Below are positions 1 through 5,777 of a stretch of 15,328 bases of DNA, piece after piece. Origin of the DNA: an uncultured Lachnospiraceae bacterium (GTDB lineage Bacteria; Bacillota; Clostridia; Lachnospirales; Lachnospiraceae). A model generated the notes under the pieces. It searched no databases and was not told where the DNA came from. It saw only the letters and a program-made list of their open reading frames with translations. Numbering within the stretch: position 1 is the first letter of the stretch; each line of letters begins with the position of its first letter. Location of the stretch: positions 1 through 15,328 of the forward strand of contig CAJTRK010000050.1 in the NCBI GenBank assembly GCA_910578475.1, in the 5' to 3' direction. Both the position numbers and the translations under genes were made by a program.

Positions 1-87
1 TGGATAACATCCTAGCTGGTTGTTAGGAATATCAACCATAAATACATTGTAGTAGAGTTCAACCGGATAAATTGTAATAAAATTTGA

Positions 88-116
88 GTGCAAATTTTTC
101 CCATATAGATTATAAT
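88..116 (+). promoter_or_regulatory. Probable sigma-A promoter of the HD-GYP gene
   Basis: A perfect TATAAT lies at 111-116. The best 17-bp-spaced -35 is weak (GTGCAA, 88-93); TTGAGT at 84-89 is a better hexamer but is spaced 21 bp. Transcription would begin near 122-124, which places the ATG at 115 upstream of the transcript. This independently supports the start at 163. Confidence 0.55.
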
Positions 117-162
117 GAGTAAAAAAGGATACGAAAGGAAGAAAGGAAGGAAGAAACGGGTA

Positions 163-1419
163 ATGAGCATCATCAGCAGCAAAGACGTTTATGAGATTAT
201 CAGAAAAACGTTGGGCATTATTAACGGCAAAATCATGAATCATGGCGAAATTACCGGTTATATTCTGTATAAGATGCTGGAATGTGAACAGATACATACG
301 GAACAGGAACTGGTGGATTATACAATGCTTGGGATTCTTCATGATATCGGCCTGTATAAGGAAGATAATGTCAAGAATGTCAGCGATTTTGAAACGAAGA
401 ATCTGTGGCCGCATTCGATTTACGGATTCCTTTTCCTGAAATACTTATCCCCGATGGATGACAAGGCGGAAATCGTGTTATATCATCATTTGGATTACAA
501 CCGTTATGGATTGATACAGAGCCGCTATAAACATATTATCGAATGTTTAAATCTGGCGGATAAAATGGATACCTTCCTGCATTTGAAAGATGAAAAGCTG
601 GAAAAGGACTATTTTATCAGATACCGGGATATTAAGTTTTCCGGGGCGGCGTTGGATTTATTCCACCGGGCGGAGGCAAAATACGGCATTACCGCCAATC
701 TGGTAAACGGTTCCTATAAGGACGAGCTGACGGAACTGCTTTCCAAAAGAGCATTTTCAGAGCAATACAAGAAGGGTTTTCTGGAAATGCTTGTCTATAC
801 CATTGATTTTCGAAGCGAACATACCGTTGTACATACGCTGGCGACCGTCAATTTCGGGCAGCAAATCGGGCGGCTGATGCGGCTTACCGGGAAAGACTTG
901 CGCGACCTGTATTATGGGGCGCTTCTGCACGACCTCGGCAAAATTGCGATTCCGTTGAATATACTGGAATCCACGGGCCGGCTGTCCGACGAGGAAATGA
1001 AGGTTATGAAAGCGCATGTCCGCATTACGGAAATGATTCTGGAAGGCGTCGTGGACAATGCGGTATTGCAGATTGCGGTAAGACATCATGAGAAGCTGGA
1101 CGGAAGCGGTTACCACAGAGGGCTGACGGGGGACATGCTGACCCTGCCGCAGCAGATTGTTGCGGTGGCCGATATTCTGAGCGCGCTGTATGGGAAAAGA
1201 AGCTATAAAGAGGCTTTCAGCAGCGAGCTGATTCAGAAAATTATGACGGGTGATGCGGAGAACAATAAAATCAACAAAGGCGCCGTCGATATGCTGATGA
1301 AAAATTACGATAAAGTCATTGCCGCATTTGAGAAAGAGAAGGTCAATACGATTGGTCTGTATCTTAAAATCAAAGAACAGTATGCGGTCATGATTGAACG
1401 GTTCCAGGCGTTTAATTAA
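163..1419 (+). CDS. Tandem HD / HD-GYP domain phosphodiesterase-like signalling protein
   Basis: The predicted protein is 418 residues, cytoplasmic, with no membrane segment. It has two HD-type metal-dependent phosphohydrolase domains. The N-terminal one shows LHDIG at about 59-63 and a YHH motif near 107-109, followed by a LADKMD segment. The C-terminal one is HD-GYP-like: LHDLGKIAIP at 255-264, H285, HHEKLDGSGY at 308-317, then VADILSAL and a RSYKEA tail typical of the family. HD-GYP proteins hydrolyse c-di-GMP or related dinucleotides; the substrate here is not shown by the sequence. The signature reads GYH rather than GYP. An upstream in-frame ATG at 115 lacks a ribosome site and overlaps the TATAAT box, so I chose ATG 163, preceded by GGAAGG at 145-150. 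There is no GGDEF or receiver domain. It is probably first in a run with the three following genes. Confidence 0.85.
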   Translation: MSIISSKDVYEIIRKTLGIINGKIMNHGEITGYILYKMLECEQIHTEQELVDYTMLGILHDIGLYKEDNVKNVSDFETKNLWPHSIYGFLFLKYLSPMDDKAEIVLYHHLDYNRYGLIQSRYKHIIECLNLADKMDTFLHLKDEKLEKDYFIRYRDIKFSGAALDLFHRAEAKYGITANLVNGSYKDELTELLSKRAFSEQYKKGFLEMLVYTIDFRSEHTVVHTLATVNFGQQIGRLMRLTGKDLRDLYYGALLHDLGKIAIPLNILESTGRLSDEEMKVMKAHVRITEMILEGVVDNAVLQIAVRHHEKLDGSGYHRGLTGDMLTLPQQIVAVADILSALYGKRSYKEAFSSELIQKIMTGDAENNKINKGAVDMLMKNYDKVIAAFEKEKVNTIGLYLKIKEQYAVMIERFQAFN

Positions 1420-1438
1420 TCAGACGGGAGGATTTTCG

Positions 1439-1855
1439 GTGAAATTTAAAGGAAGCATCTCTAAAATATGTGAGTTATTGGAATTGATTGTTGCATTTCT
1501 TGTTTTGGTCGGAATCGCCTTTTCCATATGCGGTCTGCTGAAGGATTTTGAGATATTTCGCCTGATGTTCAAGGATATAGAAAATTTCCGTGTATATCTC
1601 GACCAGATTTTTGCCATCGTTATCGGCATCGAGTTTTTACAGATGCTCTGCCGGCCTAATTCTGACAATATTATGGAAGTGTTGATTTTCCTCGTTGCAA
1701 GACATATGATTGTCAGCGATACGACACCGATGGAGGATTTTATCTCCGTTATCAGCATTATCCTGCTCTGTGTTCTGCGGCGGTATCTGCATGTTACGAG
1801 AGAAAAGATGAAAGCGGAAGGTAAATTGTCAGGTGAGGACAAGGAAGATGTATGA
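1439..1855 (+). CDS. PsiE-like small four-helix membrane protein
   Basis: The protein is 138 residues from GTG 1439, which has GGGAGG at 1426-1431 seven bases upstream; the longer frame from ATG 1394 would overlap the preceding gene and lacks a comparable site. Four hydrophobic helices are visible: roughly residues 8-32, a second around the segment DQIFAIVIGIEFLQML, a third around EVLIFLVARHMIV, and a fourth around FISVISIILLCVL. The tail is charged (REKMKAEGKLSGEDKEDV). The EFLQ...VLIFLVARHMIV pattern resembles the phosphate-starvation-inducible PsiE family, whose biochemical role is not established. It starts 19 bases after the HD-GYP stop, so co-transcription is likely. The family assignment is from motif memory only and could be wrong; the membrane-protein call is firmer. 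Confidence 0.6.
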   Translation: MKFKGSISKICELLELIVAFLVLVGIAFSICGLLKDFEIFRLMFKDIENFRVYLDQIFAIVIGIEFLQMLCRPNSDNIMEVLIFLVARHMIVSDTTPMEDFISVISIILLCVLRRYLHVTREKMKAEGKLSGEDKEDV

Positions 1856-1886
1856 GTGTACAGATAATCTGACAAATAGTCTGAGG

Positions 1887-1902
1887 GTCCGCTGAAGCGG
1901 AC
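1887..1902 (+). promoter_or_regulatory. Tetraloop hairpin just upstream of the deacetylase ribosome site
   Basis: GTCCGC-TGAA-GCGGAC forms a perfect 6-bp stem with a 4-nt loop, ending 5 bases before the GGGAG ribosome site at 1907-1911. No U-tract follows, so it is not an intrinsic terminator. It could be an mRNA stabiliser or a translational control element. A short palindrome, CAGATAATCTG, lies just upstream at 1861-1871. Confidence 0.4.
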
Positions 1903-1916
1903 AGATGGGAGTGAAT

Positions 1917-2789
1917 ATGGCATTTCAGTTTAAAATCAATAAACTGCGTTTCCCGGAGGGAAAAAGAAAAGCGCTGACGCTTAGCTATGATGACGGAATT
2001 GTAGATGACAGGCGTCTCGTGGACTTGATGAATCAGTATGGCGTAAAAGGGACTTTTAACCTGAATACGGCGCTTTTTGGAAGAAACTGCACGATAAAAA
2101 TAGACGGAAGAGATGTGGAAGACTCTGTTGTGACGGCGGAAGAAGTTCCGCAGTTATATGAAAAACATGAAGTGGCGACGCATGCGGCAAGGCATATTTC
2201 CCTGACCGAATGCGGAAGTGCGGCGGTATATGAAATACTGGAAGACCGAAAGGTGCTGGAAGAACTCGTTCCTTATCTGGTACAGGGACATGCCTATCCT
2301 TTTGGCATTTATGATAAGTCCGTGATAACGATGCTAAAAGCGGCCGGAATCCGATATGCCCGAACCGTTGTTTCGACGGGAACATTTGAACTGCCCGATG
2401 ATTTTCTGGAATGGCATCCAACCTGTCATCACGCGGATTCGCGTCTGATGGCGCTTGCAAAAGAGTTTTGTGAAGGAAAAGAAAATCCGAAGATTATCAA
2501 CAGACCGCAGCTTTTTTACCTGTGGGGGCATTCGTTTGAATTTGCACGGCAGGATAACTGGGAAATTATCGAAAATTTCCTGTCCTATGTTTCCGGATTT
2601 CAGGAAGAAATCTGGATGGCGACGAACGGTGAAATTGTTTCTTATGTGGAAGCTTACCGAAGCCTTATTTTTTCCGCAGACGGGTCGAAGGTTTATAATC
2701 CGTCCTGCCGGACTGTGTGGCTGGAAGCGGCGGGAGAAATCTGTCCGATTGCCCCCGGCGAAACGGTGACGCTTGCGGGTTATCGATAA
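1917..2789 (+). CDS. Polysaccharide deacetylase (NodB/CE4-like) family protein
   Basis: The protein is 290 residues with no signal peptide or membrane helix, so it is probably cytoplasmic. The NodB-fold metal motifs are recognisable: TLSYDDG at 21-27 (the TFDDG position, with D25 and D26), THAARH at 88-93 giving the HxxxH metal pair H89 and H93, YPFG at 127-130 at the motif 3 position, and WGHSFEF at 203-209 supplying a late histidine. CE4-family enzymes de-N-acetylate sugar polymers or, in some subgroups, act on small amides. Lack of export makes a cell-wall substrate doubtful, so the true substrate is unknown. ATG 1917 was chosen over ATG 1905 because GGGAG at 1907-1911 is well spaced for it. 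It follows the PsiE-like gene by 61 bases that contain a hairpin and no obvious promoter. Confidence 0.8.
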   Translation: MAFQFKINKLRFPEGKRKALTLSYDDGIVDDRRLVDLMNQYGVKGTFNLNTALFGRNCTIKIDGRDVEDSVVTAEEVPQLYEKHEVATHAARHISLTECGSAAVYEILEDRKVLEELVPYLVQGHAYPFGIYDKSVITMLKAAGIRYARTVVSTGTFELPDDFLEWHPTCHHADSRLMALAKEFCEGKENPKIINRPQLFYLWGHSFEFARQDNWEIIENFLSYVSGFQEEIWMATNGEIVSYVEAYRSLIFSADGSKVYNPSCRTVWLEAAGEICPIAPGETVTLAGYR

Positions 2790-2843
2790 GTATATAACAA
2801 AAAATGCCTTACATGAGAGGCAGAATAAAGACGGAGCGATGTT

Positions 2844-4229
2844 ATGAAAAATAAAATATATCAGATAAAGAACGATTTGTTCTATCGACAGATTTTCAGA
2901 TTAGTATTGCCGATTATTATCCAGAATCTGCTGAGCGCGGCAGTCAGTTCCGCCGACGTGGTCATGCTCAACTATGTAGGACAGTCTTCTATCTCGGCAG
3001 TATCACTGGCATCTCAGTATGCCAGTGTTCTTTTTATGGTCTTTTATGGACTTGGGACCGGCGCTACGATGTTGTGCGCGCAGTATTACGGAAAAGGGGA
3101 TATGCTGGCGATTCAGGTCGTGGAAGGAATTGCCATGCGTTTTTCGATTATCATATCGTTTTTGTTTGCCGGACTGGCTTTGGCTGTGCCGGAAGGCATG
3201 ATGCGTATTTTTACGGAAGACAAGGAGCTGATTACGATTGGCGCTTCTTATCTGCGCTATATGAGCGTCAGCTATCTTTGTTGGGGCATTACCGAAGTCT
3301 ATCTTGCCGTACTCCGCAGCATTGGCAGGGTAGTCATTTGTACGGCTTTGAATGTGGTCGCTTTTTCCATGAATATCTTTTTGAACGCCGTCTTTATTTT
3401 CGGGCTTTTCGGCGCGCCGTCGCTCGGGGCAAAAGGGGTGGCGATTGCGACGTCTCTTTCCAGACTGATTGAGCTTGCACTCTGTTTTATCGTTTCGTTT
3501 ATGAGCAAAGACATCAAACTGGATTTCCGGTATCTGTTTATCAGGAATAAAGCGTTATTTTCCGATTTTGTCAGACTGTCACTCCCGGCGCTCGGGAACG
3601 ACATCAGCTGGAGCGTGGCTTTTTCCATGTATTCCGTTATTATCGGGCATCTTGGGACGGATGCGGTGGCGGCCAATTCTTTTGTCATCGTTGTCCGGAA
3701 CTTCGGAACGATTCTCTGTTTTGGCATGGCCAGCGCAGGCGGTATTCTGATTGGCAATATCATCGGAGAAAATAAGCTGGAAGAGGCCAGGACGGGCGCG
3801 AAAAAACTGACGAAACTGACCGTGATTACAGGGGCCATCGGCGGCCTGATTGTTCTGGCAATCATGCCTTTTGTATTAAAATACGCGGCTCTGTCGGAAC
3901 AGGCCATGCACTATCTGAAATATATGCTGCTCATCAATACCTATTACATCATGGGAACAGCCGTCAATACGACGCTGATTGCGGGTGTTTTCCGGGCGGG
4001 CGGAGACAGTCGGTTCGGCTTTGTCTGCGACACCATCGATATGTGGTGTTATGCCGTACCGCTTGGTTTTCTTTCGGCTTTTGTCCTGAAACTGCCCGTG
4101 ATGTGGGTGTATTTTCTGCTGTGCACCGACGAATTCGTGAAGTGGCCCTGGGTGCTCAAACGCTACCGGAGCGGCGTGTGGCTGAAAAATATTACGCGGG
4201 ATGATTTGTTTGGAAAAACGGAGCAATAA
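2844..4229 (+). CDS. MATE family multidrug/cation antiporter
   Basis: The protein is 461 residues, the normal MATE length, with about twelve hydrophobic helices in two homologous halves. The N-terminal half carries the characteristic pattern LVLPIIIQNLLSAAVSSADV, then a stretch matching the MatE loop with AQYYGKGD near residue 81. A second MatE half begins near LSLPALGNDISW. MATE proteins export cationic drugs, dyes or metabolites in exchange for Na+ or H+; the substrate cannot be read from sequence. The start ATG 2844 has CGGAGC a few bases upstream. It lies 54 bases after the deacetylase gene, with only a weak 5-bp stem (2805-2822) between them, so it may be the last gene of the same transcript. 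No convincing terminator was seen right after it. Confidence 0.93.
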   Translation: MKNKIYQIKNDLFYRQIFRLVLPIIIQNLLSAAVSSADVVMLNYVGQSSISAVSLASQYASVLFMVFYGLGTGATMLCAQYYGKGDMLAIQVVEGIAMRFSIIISFLFAGLALAVPEGMMRIFTEDKELITIGASYLRYMSVSYLCWGITEVYLAVLRSIGRVVICTALNVVAFSMNIFLNAVFIFGLFGAPSLGAKGVAIATSLSRLIELALCFIVSFMSKDIKLDFRYLFIRNKALFSDFVRLSLPALGNDISWSVAFSMYSVIIGHLGTDAVAANSFVIVVRNFGTILCFGMASAGGILIGNIIGENKLEEARTGAKKLTKLTVITGAIGGLIVLAIMPFVLKYAALSEQAMHYLKYMLLINTYYIMGTAVNTTLIAGVFRAGGDSRFGFVCDTIDMWCYAVPLGFLSAFVLKLPVMWVYFLLCTDEFVKWPWVLKRYRSGVWLKNITRDDLFGKTEQ

Positions 4230-4265
4230 GACAGTAGTAATGATGCGGCGGCAGGACAGCATTGA

Positions 4266-4294
4266 TTGTTTTCGGTGGAAAGATATGCTATACT
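4266..4294 (+). promoter_or_regulatory. Sigma-A promoter with extended -10 for the membrane ferredoxin gene
   Basis: TTGTTT (4266-4271), a 17-bp spacer and TATACT (4289-4294), with TGC directly before the -10 (4286-4288) as an extended -10. Transcription would begin near 4301, leaving a leader of roughly 45 bases. Confidence 0.65.
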
Positions 4295-4345
4295 TGAGGC
4301 AGAAAACTAATCGACAAATCCAGGTGTGTGGATTGGAGAAACAGA

Positions 4346-5164
4346 ATGAAAAAATATTTTCTGCCGCTTATGATGCTGGTAATATTTGAAACAATTGCAA
4401 TAACGCTATGGCTGACGAAGAACAATCCATTTTATTTATTTAATTTCAGCTATATCGGAATATCAATTTCTTCAGGAATATTCCTTTATGTCAGGAACTA
4501 TAAATATGCACGCAGAGTAACGCAGCTTTTGGTCGGGCTTTATATGCTTGTTTATCTGGGCTTTATTTGCGGCGAAAATATGCAGATTGAGGGATTTTGG
4601 TATTATCTTTTTACGGGCGTGTTTGAAGCCGCAACGATTCATTATGCGGTGGCCAAAATTTTTGGTCCGCTTCTTTTTGGCAGAGGTTGGTGTGGGTATG
4701 CTTGTTGGACGGCAATGGCGCTTGATTTTCTCCCATACAAAATTCCGGAAGCACCAGGAAAAAAGATTGGGTGGATAAGGTATATTACATTTGCGGTTTC
4801 TTTCCTGTTTGTTTCAGCCCTGTTTCTTTCTCATATTGGTAATCTTGAGAAAATTATGTTTTGGGCGTTTATTATCGGAAATGTCATCTACTATGCCGTT
4901 GGAATACTATTAGCGTTTGTTTTTAAGGACAATCGCGCATTTTGCAAATACATATGTCCTGTTACAGTATTTTTGAAACCGATGAGCTACTTTTCGCTGC
5001 TCCGAATGAAATGTGATAAAAGTAAATGTATTTCCTGCGGTAAATGTAAAAAAGTGTGTCCGATGGAAGTAGATGTTACAGATAATTCGCGAAAAAGAAA
5101 GAACGGCACAGAATGTATTCTTTGTTATGAGTGTGTGAAAAATTGTCCAAAGGGTGCACTGTAA
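4346..5164 (+). CDS. NapH/YccM-type membrane-bound 4Fe-4S ferredoxin-like protein
   Basis: The protein is 272 residues with four to six hydrophobic helices followed by a cytoplasmic ferredoxin tail. Motifs in order are GRGWCGYACW at 112-121 (C116, C120), FCKYICP at 199-205 (C200, C204), then two 4Fe-4S binding sets: C228/C231/C234/C238 and C257/C260/C263/C267, each CxxCxxCxxxCP. The layout matches NapH-, NosR- and YccM-related quinol-linked electron-transfer proteins. The first internal motif lacks the proline usual after the second cysteine. ATG 4346 has TTGGAG at 4333-4338; a GTG at 4328 is in frame but has no better site. No partner oxidoreductase is adjacent, so its electron donor and acceptor are unknown. 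It is monocistronic, with its own promoter and terminator, and is distinctly AT-rich compared with its neighbours. Confidence 0.85.
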   Translation: MKKYFLPLMMLVIFETIAITLWLTKNNPFYLFNFSYIGISISSGIFLYVRNYKYARRVTQLLVGLYMLVYLGFICGENMQIEGFWYYLFTGVFEAATIHYAVAKIFGPLLFGRGWCGYACWTAMALDFLPYKIPEAPGKKIGWIRYITFAVSFLFVSALFLSHIGNLEKIMFWAFIIGNVIYYAVGILLAFVFKDNRAFCKYICPVTVFLKPMSYFSLLRMKCDKSKCISCGKCKKVCPMEVDVTDNSRKRKNGTECILCYECVKNCPKGAL

Positions 5165-5185
5165 ATTTCGATTTGGAACTGCCAC

Positions 5186-5226
5186 AAAATACCGTTGCCT
5201 GGGTTTTATCCATGTAGCGGTATTTT
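5186..5226 (+). terminator. Terminator after the membrane ferredoxin gene
   Basis: AAAATACCG (5186-5194) pairs with CGGTATTTT (5218-5226), a 9-bp stem with a 23-nt loop that can fold a further short TGG/CCA helix. The T-rich run continues to about 5232. The A/T flanks make it potentially bidirectional. Confidence 0.6.
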
Positions 5227-5273
5227 CTTATTGCCGAATTTTCCATATGTCCGGTCTGTATGTGAATTTGGTG

Positions 5274-5302
5274 TTGACATTAAGCCTACAAGATGTTAAT
5301 AT
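5274..5302 (+). promoter_or_regulatory. Promoter of the BlaI-like/M56 operon
   Basis: A perfect TTGACA (5274-5279), a 17-bp spacer and TAATAT (5297-5302), with TG at 5294-5295 giving an extended -10. The leader to the first ATG is about 95 bases. Confidence 0.7.
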
Positions 5303-5323
5303 AAATATGCCTACATAGTGTTG
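5284..5323 (+). promoter_or_regulatory. Two directly repeated BlaI-type operator candidates
   Basis: GCCTACA-AGA-TGTT (5284-5297) and GCCTACA-TAG-TGTT (5309-5322) repeat with a 25-bp period. Each has an ACA-N3-TGT dyad core, resembling the TACA/TGTA operators known for BlaI/MecI repressors. The first covers the spacer and the start of the -10; the second covers the transcription start. This fits autorepression by the adjacent repressor. Confidence 0.6.
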
Positions 5324-5402
5324 AGATAGACTGTGACGACAGACGCTTGTGTTGGCGCATGACGAAAAAATCGGAAATCATGAAAAAGGGGGATGGTAAA
5401 CG

Positions 5403-5777
5403 ATGCAGCAGATTTCAGAATCAGAACTTGTTCTTATGAAGATTATATGGAAAAACGGCGGAATCGCATTATACTCTTACATAATGGAAGAGTTGGAAAA
5501 GGACGGGAACGAATGGAAGAAGAACACGGTGCTTACACTGTTATCCCGCCTTGTGGAAAAGAATTTTTTGAAAACGGGTAAAATTGGGAGACGGAATGAA
5601 TACAGGGCGGTCGTTGCGGAACAGGAATTTCAGGCGAATCAGACGAGGAATTTTCTGGATAAAGTTTATGAAGGCAATGTCGGAGGGCTTGTTTCCACCT
5701 TATTACAGCAGGATATTCTTTCGGAAGCGGAACTGAAAGAGATTGAGGCATTTTGGGAAAGGAGACGGCAGGAATGA
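5403..5777 (+). CDS. BlaI/MecI-family winged-helix transcriptional repressor
   Basis: The protein is 124 residues, the usual BlaI/MecI length. It shows the family pattern: a start of helix 1 in ISESELVLMKIIWKNG, a recognition region WKKNTVLTLLSRLVEKNFL at about 39-57, a wing with KIGRRNEYRAVV, and a C-terminal dimerisation helix region ending ELKEIEAFWERRRQE. These proteins bind as dimers to TACA/TGTA dyads and are inactivated when a partner M56 protease is triggered. The ribosome site is GGGGG at 5388-5392, ten bases before ATG. The stop overlaps the ATG of the M56 gene (ATGA at 5774-5777), so the pair is translationally coupled. No beta-lactamase or penicillin-binding-protein gene is nearby, so the regulon is not evident. 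Confidence 0.92.
   Translation: MQQISESELVLMKIIWKNGGIALYSYIMEELEKDGNEWKKNTVLTLLSRLVEKNFLKTGKIGRRNEYRAVVAEQEFQANQTRNFLDKVYEGNVGGLVSTLLQQDILSEAELKEIEAFWERRRQE

Noticed and set aside
17..38. Hairpin TGGTTG/CAACCA near the window start
   Set aside because: A 6-bp stem with a 10-nt loop and no U-tract; too weak to call a terminator, and no gene end is visible before it.
115..162. Upstream start (ATG 115) adding a lysine/arginine-rich N-terminus to the HD-GYP protein
   Set aside because: It has no ribosome site and overlaps the TATAAT box; the purine-rich stretch it would translate is better explained as the ribosome site for ATG 163.
2805..2822. Inverted repeat TGCCT/AGGCA between the deacetylase and MATE genes
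   Set aside because: Only five pairs with an 8-nt loop and no T-run, so not a credible terminator.
5753..5773. TTG start giving a longer M56 protein
   Set aside because: ATG 5774 has AAAGGAG at good spacing and overlaps the repressor stop as ATGA, the usual arrangement for this gene pair.
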